Shown here one piece after another: positions 1 to 6,511 of a stretch of 6,646 nt of DNA. The position numbers and the translations under genes are program-made. The stretch is taken from positions 1 to 6,646 of the forward strand of contig CAZEFH010000021.1 in NCBI GenBank assembly GCA_964511435.1, written 5' to 3'. The stretch comes from JBGSPL01 sp964511435. GTDB lineage: Bacteria > Patescibacteriota > CPR2 > UBA1875 > CAIMLA01. The notes below the pieces were generated by a model. It did no database searches. It was given only the letters and a program-made list of their open reading frames with translations, and was not told the DNA's origin. Position 1 is the first letter of the stretch. Every line of letters starts with the position of its first letter.

Positions 1-33
1 TCTCGTGGGCTCGGAGATGTGTATAAGAGACAG
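1..33 (+). other. Nextera read-2 transposase adapter remnant (artefact)
   Basis: These bases match the Illumina Nextera read-2 transposase adapter lacking only its first G. Positions 15-33 are the complete 19-base Tn5 mosaic end, AGATGTGTATAAGAGACAG. This is library-construction sequence left on the contig end by incomplete trimming and is not part of the genome or a natural transposon. Genomic sequence starts at 34. The adapter match is from memory of the standard sequence, and it is long enough that chance is not a reasonable explanation. Confidence 0.97.
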
Positions 34-79
34 ATTAAATAATTAGTTAATTAATTTCTGCCTCTACCCCTTCCCCCTA
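34..79. other. Short AT-rich tail downstream of ftsQ
   Basis: This is all the genomic sequence left after the ftsQ stop codon. It has a purine-rich stretch on the minus strand just after the stop (61-79, G-rich) followed by an AT-rich part containing the palindrome TTAATTAA at 47-54. No start codon with a convincing reading frame, no hairpin with a T-run and no clear promoter can be made out in 46 bases. In other dcw clusters the next genes here are often ftsA and ftsZ, but the contig ends before any such gene. Confidence 0.5.
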
Positions 80-910
80 CTACTTGTAAAAAATTCGGTT
101 ATTAATTCTAAGATCAACATACTCTAGAGACGAACCGTTTGACCGCACTTCTGTCAGTACACGTTTCAAACTTACAAGCTCATTCTTAGCCGTTCTCGAA
201 GTGTCAAAATAGACATACCAGCCTGCATCTGTCGTTACCCGAAGATCACTGACAATATCCATAACCTCAAACTTATCTGCTTTGGTCCCGGTCTCGTTTG
301 TAAAAGAAGTTACTAGGTCTTCAAAAAAATTCGCAAAGCTCTGCGGCAAAACCTTGTCTCCAATTTTCACAGGTAAATTTTTCGTATCTATCACGAGTGG
401 CAATGTTTGGTATTTTTCCTGATAATCCGCCCACACTAGTCCCGTATCATCTACAAGGTATTTGCGTCCCAATGTTTGCCACACAAGCAGGGGAGCTTTC
501 TCTACAACGGTTACCACTATCTCGTGTTGCCCCACTCTGCGCACAGATGTTTTTGAAACTCCAGTTACCTTCTCTGCCCTATCCGAAAGCCCAAAGAGAC
601 CGAATGTAATAATATTATCATCAATTATTGGAAGTTTATTTATTCTAATCGCGTGGTCCAGGGCTCCCCTATCAATATATTTAGTCGGGGAGTAAGTGAT
701 TTTATTTACTGAGAAAATGCCTGAAAAAAAGACCAAGTAGGCAGTCCCTACCAGAGCTCCTGTTAAGATTAGTCCACGAAAAATACCGGCAAGCGGCCGC
801 TTCTCTTTCACTTCCTCGGTACGCGAATAAAGTGACGGCTGTCTAAGCCGTCTGGTGCCCACACGTCTCGACGAGCGGTTTATTCTACTCAGTCGACTCC
901 GACTCGGCAC
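80..910 (-). CDS. ftsQ: Cell division protein FtsQ/DivIB
   Basis: This is a bitopic divisome protein that, in studied bacteria, forms a complex with FtsL and FtsB and links early and late division proteins at the septum. The 276-residue product has a strongly basic cytoplasmic tail (residues 1-43, rich in Arg and Ser), one membrane segment (about 44-66) and an extracytoplasmic part. The latter carries a POTRA-like region (about 67-138) and the FtsQ beta domain: VVEKAPLLVW at 135-144, YLVDDTGLVW at 151-160, and the closing YVDLRINNRIFYK at 264-276. The start is GTG at 908-910. There is no usable ATG near it, and a strong ribosome binding site lies just upstream, inside murG. The gene overlaps the end of murG by 26 bases, so translation is probably coupled. 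The stop is TAG. Family and position agree well. Confidence 0.93.
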   Translation of the reverse strand: MPSRSRLSRINRSSRRVGTRRLRQPSLYSRTEEVKEKRPLAGIFRGLILTGALVGTAYLVFFSGIFSVNKITYSPTKYIDRGALDHAIRINKLPIIDDNIITFGLFGLSDRAEKVTGVSKTSVRRVGQHEIVVTVVEKAPLLVWQTLGRKYLVDDTGLVWADYQEKYQTLPLVIDTKNLPVKIGDKVLPQSFANFFEDLVTSFTNETGTKADKFEVMDIVSDLRVTTDAGWYVYFDTSRTAKNELVSLKRVLTEVRSNGSSLEYVDLRINNRIFYK

Positions 911-2081
911 TTCCCTCCTCCGCCTTTTTTGTTTCCTCTAAAAAGCTCTGTCCCTGCTCGTAGATGATGTCGGCCACTGCCCCAGCCGCTTCCGGTGAAG
1001 AAAGTTTCGACAGTTTGTCAGCCAGACCTTTCAACTCTTCCTTGTTTTCAAAAAGATAATCTATTTTGCGTTCAAGCACTCGGGCTGACAGATTCTCTTC
1101 TAAGACTAGCATAGCAGCTCCCATCCTTGATAGTATCTTCGCATTAGATACTTGATGCCCGTTAGCGGATGACGAGATAGGTACCAGAATAACCGGTTTC
1201 TTGAGGGCTGCTAGCTCCGCAATTACATTGTTGCCCGCGCGAGAGATAACGAGGTCCGCTACCGCATATGCATCCTTTAAGTCCCCCGAGAGAAAGTTAT
1301 GCAGGTGGTAATTGACTGATAATTCAGGTGCTAGTTTAGTCGCCTGAAAGCCGAGCCAGTCATAGTCACGTTCACCGCTAATATGAAGTATTTGATACTT
1401 TGATAAAAGCTTTGGTAGAGCCTCTGATATTACCTGATTAATAATAAGCGCACCCTGGCTGCCACCAATAACCATAAGCACAGGCAACTTATCAGATAGC
1501 TTAAAATTCGTGCGAGCCCTGTCAGCGTTTCCATCATAAATATCACTCCTGACAGGATTTCCGGTATAAACTAGCTTTTCTTTATCGATATCAGAAAAGG
1601 TCTTCGGAGGGTAAGAGATGCAGACTTTGTCTGCTCTTTTTGCAAGCAAACGGTTGGACAGTCCCATAATACTGTCAGACTCATGGACAACCAACGGATA
1701 TCCGAGTGCATGAGCCGCTAGACCAACCGGCAAACTGACGAAGCCACCCTTACAAAAGACAGCGTCTGGATCAAACTCTGCAATGATCTCCTTGGCTTCA
1801 AAATAGCCACGAACGAATCGAAATAAATCAGCTATATTCAAGGTTAGAGTGGTGGGATCAATGATATTGAGATATTTATTTTTATGGTAGCGTCGGAACT
1901 TTCCCGCGCTAATACCGACGTACTTGATTCCGGTCTGAGGAATAATTTTGCTCTCCAGTCCCGAAGCCGAACCGATATATAGAATTTCAATCGAACTATC
2001 TAGCTTTGACAGCTCGGTGGCTACGGCGAGAACCGGCGAAATATGACCACCAGTTCCTCCACCCGAGACGACTATTCGCAT
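885..2081 (-). CDS. murG: UDP-GlcNAc:lipid I N-acetylglucosaminyltransferase MurG
   Basis: MurG transfers GlcNAc from UDP-GlcNAc to lipid I on the inner face of the membrane, giving lipid II. It is a two-domain GT-B enzyme (family GT28). The 398-residue product shows the N-terminal glycine loop SGGGTGGHISP (6-16), CKGGFVSLPVGLAA (110-123), HESD (133-136, where E. coli has HEQN), the C-domain glycine loop GGSQGA (206-211), SRAGNNVIAEL (280-290) and HQVSNA (309-314), which lines up with the nucleotide-sugar binding Q and N of E. coli MurG. It is about 40 residues longer than E. coli MurG, partly from an acidic low-complexity tail (about 384-398). The ATG start follows a perfect AAGGAGG 5 bases upstream. 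The start lies 86 bases inside ftsW and the end overlaps ftsQ. The stop is TAG. Confidence 0.97.
   Translation of the reverse strand: MRIVVSGGGTGGHISPVLAVATELSKLDSSIEILYIGSASGLESKIIPQTGIKYVGISAGKFRRYHKNKYLNIIDPTTLTLNIADLFRFVRGYFEAKEIIAEFDPDAVFCKGGFVSLPVGLAAHALGYPLVVHESDSIMGLSNRLLAKRADKVCISYPPKTFSDIDKEKLVYTGNPVRSDIYDGNADRARTNFKLSDKLPVLMVIGGSQGALIINQVISEALPKLLSKYQILHISGERDYDWLGFQATKLAPELSVNYHLHNFLSGDLKDAYAVADLVISRAGNNVIAELAALKKPVILVPISSSANGHQVSNAKILSRMGAAMLVLEENLSARVLERKIDYLFENKEELKGLADKLSKLSSPEAAGAVADIIYEQGQSFLEETKKAEEGSAESESTE
913..921 (-). promoter_or_regulatory. Ribosome binding site of ftsQ, inside murG
   Basis: On the minus strand this reads GGAGGAGGG; its first GGAGG core ends 6 bases before the GTG start of ftsQ. 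It lies within the last codons of murG, where GCG GAG GAG GGA encode Ala-Glu-Glu-Gly of the acidic tail. It supports the GTG start choice for ftsQ. Confidence 0.8.
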
Positions 2082-3225
2082 CTATTCCTCCTTGATCAAC
2101 GTATTTTGAAATATTTAATAGTATCCCACAAGCAAACATCAACATCACTAGCGAGGTACCGCCATAACTAATAAATGGAAGTGGGACCCCCGTAAGAGGC
2201 ATCAGACTGAGGATTGCTAGAATATTAATAAATGCTTGTGCAACAACCCAGGTAGTTATCCCAACTACAGTGAGCCTCGCAAAACCATCCGGTGCGCTCT
2301 TTGCTATTTTATATCCTCTGAAGCCAAAAAGCAAAAATACCAATATGACTAAAGTTGAGCGTATCAAGCCGAGTTCTTCTGCTATTACGGCAAAGATTGA
2401 GTCTGTCGCTGCTTCGGGCAAATAGTTAAATTTTTGACGACTACGACCAAAACCTAGACCCCAAATACCTCCACTACCGATTGCAACGAGGGCTTGAGTT
2501 ATTTGATAACCAGCTCCACTCTTGTCAGCGCCCGGGTTCATAAAGACGGTTAGTCTGGCCATACGATACGGCGCCATTTTTATCAGCACTGCCACCCCGG
2601 CTACAGCTGCACCGATACCCGTAAATACATGCTTCCATCTAGCGCCAGCCACAAACCACATTACGCCCGCCGTCACAGCAAGGACAGTACATGTACCCAT
2701 GTCCGGCTGCATTAGCACTAGTCCAATCACTGCGCCAGAAATAAGAGCAAATGGCACGACCCCTTTCTCAAAATCGCGAACTTCCTCGCCTTTCTTTTCA
2801 AACCAGTATGCCAAAAATAGTATTAATGCCAATTTTATCGATTCAGAAGGTTGATAATTAAATATTCCCAGATTAATCCACCTGGTTGCACCATTATGAC
2901 TAAATCCTAAGCCTGGAAGAAATACAGCGACCAACATGGCAAGGTTTACTATAAAGAATGGCACTGATATTTTCTTCCAAAACTTATAGTCTATCCTGGT
3001 CGCTACAAGCATGAGTAGGAGCCCTATTCCCGCAGCTGTCAGTTGAGAAAAAAAGTAAAAATTATCTTTCCCAGTGACCGTCTTACTCATCACTACTGAC
3101 GCAGACGAAATCATAATCAGACCAAAAACAACTAGCGCTGAGACAAGCGTTAGCAGGACAACATCGACTTTCCCCGTCCCTCCGGTCGCCTGTCCCTCCT
3201 TCATGCGACTTCTTACGAGCGCCAT
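1996..3225 (-). CDS. ftsW: Septal peptidoglycan glycosyltransferase FtsW (SEDS family)
   Basis: FtsW is a polytopic SEDS protein that polymerises lipid II into glycan strands together with its class B PBP partner, here the ftsI product. The 409-residue protein is hydrophobic through most of its length, consistent with the usual ten membrane segments, with the first at about 21-43. SEDS signatures visible are GATRWINLG (112-120), QPSESIK (125-131), QPDMGT (173-178), the YQITQALVAIGSGG region (240-253), YLPEAATDSIFAV (268-280) with the likely catalytic Asp275, EELGL (283-287), and PLTGVPLPFISYGGTSL (343-359). The ATG start lies 3 bases after the mraY stop and has only a weak G-rich sequence upstream, so reinitiation after mraY is likely; Met8 is an alternative start with no better site. 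The basic C-terminal tail (about 386-409) is coded in the same DNA as the start of murG. FtsW is favoured over RodA by its place in the dcw cluster. Confidence 0.95.
   Translation of the reverse strand: MALVRSRMKEGQATGGTGKVDVVLLTLVSALVVFGLIMISSASVVMSKTVTGKDNFYFFSQLTAAGIGLLLMLVATRIDYKFWKKISVPFFIVNLAMLVAVFLPGLGFSHNGATRWINLGIFNYQPSESIKLALILFLAYWFEKKGEEVRDFEKGVVPFALISGAVIGLVLMQPDMGTCTVLAVTAGVMWFVAGARWKHVFTGIGAAVAGVAVLIKMAPYRMARLTVFMNPGADKSGAGYQITQALVAIGSGGIWGLGFGRSRQKFNYLPEAATDSIFAVIAEELGLIRSTLVILVFLLFGFRGYKIAKSAPDGFARLTVVGITTWVVAQAFINILAILSLMPLTGVPLPFISYGGTSLVMLMFACGILLNISKYVDQGGIDANSRLGWRNWWSYFAGSRRSHRAVKAR
2087..2093 (-). promoter_or_regulatory. Ribosome binding site of murG, inside ftsW
   Basis: On the minus strand this reads AAGGAGG, a full match to the anti-Shine-Dalgarno sequence, 5 bases before the murG ATG. 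It lies in ftsW codons for Gln-Gly-Gly (about residues 378-380). It fixes the murG start and so confirms that the two genes truly overlap by 86 bases. Confidence 0.9.
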
Positions 3226-3228
3226 ACT

Positions 3229-4290
3229 CTAGCTTACCCCACTTCCAATCAGGGCTACCACTACCCCAATAAAGGCAGTAATTGCACCGATGATCCAAAA
3301 ACGCATCGTTACTTTTGTTTCTGGCCATCCCATGGCTTCGAAGTGATGATGAATCGGAGCCGCATGAAAAACCTTCTTGCCATGACGAAACTTCTTTGAC
3401 AAAAGCTGAATAATGTCTGAAAGGGTCTCAACCACAAATACAAAACCAATAATTGGAAGCACTAGAGCGGTGTTTGTGAGCATCGCCACTACACCCAGGG
3501 TTGCACCGATAGCTACTGCACCTGTATCCCCCATAAAGAAGCGTGCTGGATAAATATTGAACCAAGTGTAGGCTAAACTCGCCCCCATCACCATCCCGCA
3601 GAATGCCGCAATACCGTAATTACCTTGAAAGAAGGCAATGATAGCGTAAGCTCCAAAAGCTGCCGAGAGCAATCCTCCAGAGAGTCCGTCGAGCCCGTCA
3701 GTAATGTTTACCGCGCTCGCAGTAGACACAACCACCATCACAAAGAGTGGTATATAGAGCCACCCAATACTGAGATCTCCCACCATCGGGATATGAACAA
3801 TGTTCCAACCGAGCTTTGCATAGAACCACCAGCTGCCCAGAAGAGCAAAAGCTGTGAGCCAGGAGAATTTTACTTTTGCCCTTAGCCCCGCTATCCCTCC
3901 ATCTGAACGAATGTTAATATAGTCATCAATTAGCCCCAGGAGACCGACCGATATAAGCGTAAAGAGTGGTAAATATGTTTGTGACTTATCAAGATTAAAG
4001 ACAATTGTTAATAGCCCTACTACACCCCAAATAATTATCCCTGCCATAGTCGGTATATTGCGTTTATGTTTCTCGGCGTGAAGGCTATGAAAAACTTCAG
4101 CCTTCTCCTTACCGCCACCAATCCACGCGGTATCCTTGACGGTTTTCCACCATTGGTACTTGTAGGCAAAGTAAGTATAGATGGGCGTCACCAATAGAGC
4201 GGCAACAAAACTAACCGAGGTAAAGAGCAGTAATCGTACCAGCTGGGGGATAACTGCGGGTTCATTAACCGAAATGACTGGGCTAAGCAT
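3229..4290 (-). CDS. mraY: Phospho-N-acetylmuramoyl-pentapeptide transferase MraY
   Basis: MraY transfers phospho-MurNAc-pentapeptide from its UDP carrier to undecaprenyl phosphate, forming lipid I, the first membrane step of peptidoglycan synthesis. The 353-residue product has the usual length and multi-span profile of the family. Signature residues are all present: the substrate segment HKRNIPTMAG (75-84), DDY (122-124), NITDGLDGLSGG (195-206) with Asp198 and Asp201, FFMGDTGA (251-258) and the HHHFE motif (314-318). The ATG is preceded by AGAGGA with 6-base spacing. It follows ftsI after a 73-base spacer and is separated from ftsW by 3 bases. In many bacteria murE and murF sit before mraY and murD after it; none is present here. 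The stop is TAG. Confidence 0.97.
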   Translation of the reverse strand: MLSPVISVNEPAVIPQLVRLLLFTSVSFVAALLVTPIYTYFAYKYQWWKTVKDTAWIGGGKEKAEVFHSLHAEKHKRNIPTMAGIIIWGVVGLLTIVFNLDKSQTYLPLFTLISVGLLGLIDDYINIRSDGGIAGLRAKVKFSWLTAFALLGSWWFYAKLGWNIVHIPMVGDLSIGWLYIPLFVMVVVSTASAVNITDGLDGLSGGLLSAAFGAYAIIAFFQGNYGIAAFCGMVMGASLAYTWFNIYPARFFMGDTGAVAIGATLGVVAMLTNTALVLPIIGFVFVVETLSDIIQLLSKKFRHGKKVFHAAPIHHHFEAMGWPETKVTMRFWIIGAITAFIGVVVALIGSGVS

Positions 4291-4296
4291 GTATTT

Positions 4297-4302
4297 TCCT
4301 CT
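4297..4302 (-). promoter_or_regulatory. Ribosome binding site of mraY
   Basis: On the minus strand this reads AGAGGA, 6 bases before the mraY ATG, at the end of the AT-rich 73-base spacer after ftsI. It supports the chosen start. The rest of the spacer (4303-4363) shows neither a convincing promoter pair nor a terminator hairpin, so transcription probably continues from ftsI. Confidence 0.65.
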
Positions 4303-4363
4303 TTTTCACCTTATATTTTCGCATATTTTAGTAAGTTTTACGAATGATTATTGGTATTTATAC

Positions 4364-6091
4364 CTACACAGTTGGTTCAGTCGGCGGTATTTGATAATAC
4401 TTTAGCAAGAAATCAAGCATTTGTCCTACTAGTGGCGCTGCTGTGCTCTCCGCCCACTGTACTCCCTTTGGGTTATCTATCTTGGCAAGAACCACAAAGT
4501 TTGCATTCTCCGCTACTGGAAAGCCGATAAATGTACCGATATTCTTATTGTCTTCATACCCCGTCCCGTCTTCTTTGATTACCTGTGCCGTCCCTGTTTT
4601 CCCAGCAATTTTATAACCCTTAACCCCCGCCTGCTTACCATGGCCCTTAATAACAACATTTGTAAGCATTTCCTTCATATCGGAGGCGGCGCTACTAGAA
4701 ATAACCCGTCTTACCTCCTTGGCAATAGTCTTCTTCTCTTTCCCATTTTCGGTCACAATTTTGTCTACTATATATGGCTTCATCAGAACACCATCGTTCG
4801 CAATAGCTGCAAAAGAAACCAGCATCTGGAGTGGTGTCGTTGAGATACTTTGGCCAAAACTCATCGTTGCATATCCATGTTCATTAAGTTCAGCTGGCTT
4901 ATACACCTTGCCCGCAGCCTCACCGTCAAACTCAATACCAGTTGCCGTACCAAAGCCGAACTTCTTAATGTAATCATAGAAGAGGTTCTTACCGAGTTTT
5001 TGCTCGACAAAGGTGGTACCAGTATTTAGAGACTGCTCCAAGACATAACTAATTGTCACCTCCCCATGCGCCTTTAGATCGGAGTTCTTGATTGCATTAC
5101 CATCTAGAACTACTCGACCAGTGTCAGTAAATTTATCTGTTGGTTTGATTTTTCCGGCATCTTCTCCGGCTGCTAGCGTCACTGCCTTAAATACTGATCC
5201 AGGCTCATAAACATCAGTAACCGACTTATTCTTGAATAACGAATAATCCTTTACCTCAGTATATTTGTTCGGGTCGAAGACTGGTCCGTTGGCCATCGCG
5301 AGGATTTTACCATTAGTCTTATCCATTACAATCACCTGCCCACTGTCAGCTGAGTGTCTTTTCAATGTCTCGGTAAGGTATTTTTCAGCCATCCCCTGAA
5401 TATAGCGATCGATAGTCAGATAAATACTACTACCATCTACAGCCTTTTTTGAACCGTTGTTGCCAAAGGCAATTTTCACACCATAAGTATCAGTTTCTTC
5501 GTTCAGAAAACCGTTTTCACCTGTAAGAATATCGTTAAAGGTACCCTCAATGCCATAATTACCCTGACCTTCATTATTTACAAAACCAAGCACGGCTGAA
5601 GCGAGTGTATTCTCTGGGTAATATCGCCAATTTTCTGCTTGAAGTGCTACACCTTTGAGCTCTGCAGCCTCGATTGCGTCACTCTGAGATTTCGTCAGAC
5701 GATGTGCCACGACCTGATACATCGACTCTGAGTTCCATTTTGACTCGATATCTTCTCGTTTAACCCCAAGAACAGAAACAAGAGTGCTAAGAACCTTCTC
5801 TTTATCTGTTATTTCCTTGGGACTGATATAACAAAGATTTAGGGTTTCGTTGCTAGCAAGAAGGAAGGGCGACCCAGAAAGAGTATCAGTTGCGTATATG
5901 CTTCCTCGCTTTGCAAATATGGTGTCCCTAAGGGAGTGTTGAGAAGTTGCTAGACTAGCATAAGACCGATGATCAACCACTTGTAAGTAGAATAGTCTAA
6001 CCACTACCACCGCCGTGAAAATAACAAAAATCGCAGCTACCAAAGGTATGCGATCCTCATTTCCGGTTGATTTGCTAACGTATCTTCTCAT
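4364..6091 (-). CDS. ftsI: Class B penicillin-binding protein, septal transpeptidase FtsI/PBP2-type
   Basis: This is a DD-transpeptidase that cross-links septal peptidoglycan outside the membrane and pairs with FtsW. The 575-residue product has a short cytoplasmic N-terminus, one membrane anchor (about 15-36), a PBP dimerisation domain opening with KRGSIYATD (61-69) and a transpeptidase domain from about 245. All three active-site motifs are intact: SVFK (299-302, nucleophile Ser299), SLN (354-356) and KTG (498-500). There is no PASTA domain at the C-terminus, which ends soon after the transpeptidase fold. The ATG at 6089-6091 gives a normal N-terminus, but no Shine-Dalgarno sequence precedes it; instead a TATAAT lies 13 bases upstream. 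It sits between ftsL and mraY, as ftsI does in classical dcw clusters, which favours the septal rather than the elongation role. The stop is TAG. Confidence 0.95.
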   Translation of the reverse strand: MRRYVSKSTGNEDRIPLVAAIFVIFTAVVVVRLFYLQVVDHRSYASLATSQHSLRDTIFAKRGSIYATDTLSGSPFLLASNETLNLCYISPKEITDKEKVLSTLVSVLGVKREDIESKWNSESMYQVVAHRLTKSQSDAIEAAELKGVALQAENWRYYPENTLASAVLGFVNNEGQGNYGIEGTFNDILTGENGFLNEETDTYGVKIAFGNNGSKKAVDGSSIYLTIDRYIQGMAEKYLTETLKRHSADSGQVIVMDKTNGKILAMANGPVFDPNKYTEVKDYSLFKNKSVTDVYEPGSVFKAVTLAAGEDAGKIKPTDKFTDTGRVVLDGNAIKNSDLKAHGEVTISYVLEQSLNTGTTFVEQKLGKNLFYDYIKKFGFGTATGIEFDGEAAGKVYKPAELNEHGYATMSFGQSISTTPLQMLVSFAAIANDGVLMKPYIVDKIVTENGKEKKTIAKEVRRVISSSAASDMKEMLTNVVIKGHGKQAGVKGYKIAGKTGTAQVIKEDGTGYEDNKNIGTFIGFPVAENANFVVLAKIDNPKGVQWAESTAAPLVGQMLDFLLKYYQIPPTEPTV

Positions 6092-6104
6092 AACTGCTAC
6101 TCAC

Positions 6105-6110
6105 ATTATA
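6105..6110 (-). promoter_or_regulatory. Possible -10 element ahead of ftsI
   Basis: On the minus strand this is an exact TATAAT, in the 43-base spacer between ftsL and ftsI, with its last base 13 bases before the ftsI ATG. No good -35 hexamer is found 16-18 bases upstream (TCGTCC at 17-base spacing). If it works, the transcript would start only about 6 bases before the ATG, making a nearly leaderless message, which would fit the lack of a ribosome binding site. A six-base match alone is weak evidence. Confidence 0.3.
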
Positions 6111-6134
6111 CCCTAGCTTGTGGGGCCGGACGAA

Positions 6135-6476
6135 TTATTTTATATTTACCGCCACGCTAGTATTTGCTGGGACATAATTAATCTTTGAAACTGGCACCAT
6201 ACCCGACTTCGCCACAGCACTATCGAGGTTCTGGATTGATTGTAACCTCGACGCCTCAATCTGAAGACGTTCATTGTCGAGCTTGAGTTCTGCTTGCTGA
6301 CGCTCTAATTTAGCTATGTCATAGCCACTAGTAGCCATCTGGTTGGACTGAGAGAGGTATAAAAGTCCAAGTACAAAAGCCATCGATACAACAGAAACGA
6401 TAATGCTTGCTCGGGAAAGTCTAAAGCTTGGTCGATATTCTTTCCTAAACTTACGCCTTTTGGCTCGATCTCTCAT
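6135..6476 (-). CDS. ftsL: Cell division protein FtsL-like
   Basis: This is a small bitopic protein of the divisome; FtsL pairs with FtsB through a coiled coil and together with FtsQ controls the FtsW-FtsI synthase. The 113-residue product has a very basic cytoplasmic tail (1-22), one membrane segment (about 24-43) and an extracytoplasmic coiled coil with leucines at an exact seven-residue spacing (57, 64, 71, 78), followed by a short tail. Sequence in this family is poorly conserved, so the call rests on topology, the leucine zipper and the location between rsmH and ftsI. A FtsB/DivIC-type protein has the same architecture and cannot be excluded by sequence alone. The ATG is preceded by a G-rich ribosome binding site at 6486-6494. 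The stop is TAA. Confidence 0.85.
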   Translation of the reverse strand: MRDRAKRRKFRKEYRPSFRLSRASIIVSVVSMAFVLGLLYLSQSNQMATSGYDIAKLERQQAELKLDNERLQIEASRLQSIQNLDSAVAKSGMVPVSKINYVPANTSVAVNIK

Positions 6477-6485
6477 TTTGTGTTT

Positions 6486-6494
6486 CCCCTCCCC
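6486..6494 (-). promoter_or_regulatory. Ribosome binding site of ftsL
   Basis: On the minus strand this reads GGGGAGGGG, ending 9 bases before the ftsL ATG (the GGAGG core ends 11 bases before it). It lies in the 35-base spacer after rsmH and supports the chosen start, though the spacing is at the long end of the usual range. Confidence 0.6.
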
Positions 6495-6511
6495 TGAAAT
6501 GTTTTTACTTA

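Noticed and set aside
15..33. Natural Tn5-like transposon end
   Set aside because: The hyperactive mosaic end is synthetic and is joined to the Nextera read-2 tail at 1-14, which marks it as library adapter.
2522..2854. Plus-strand open frame of 110 codons inside ftsW
   Set aside because: It lies wholly antisense to conserved SEDS motifs of ftsW, resembles no family I know, and its composition is what the opposite strand of a membrane protein gene would give.
3083..3328. Minus-strand open frame of 81 codons across the mraY/ftsW junction
   Set aside because: It overlaps two well-supported genes in another frame and its translation has no recognisable features.
4353..4364. Short inverted repeat GGTAT-TT-ATACC at the ftsI stop
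   Set aside because: The arms are five bases with a two-base loop, too small for a stable hairpin, and no T-run follows; it is not a terminator.
4640..4973. Two overlapping plus-strand open frames (4640-4843 and 4719-4973) inside ftsI
   Set aside because: Both are antisense to the transpeptidase domain with its intact KTG and SLN region; they are shadows of that gene.
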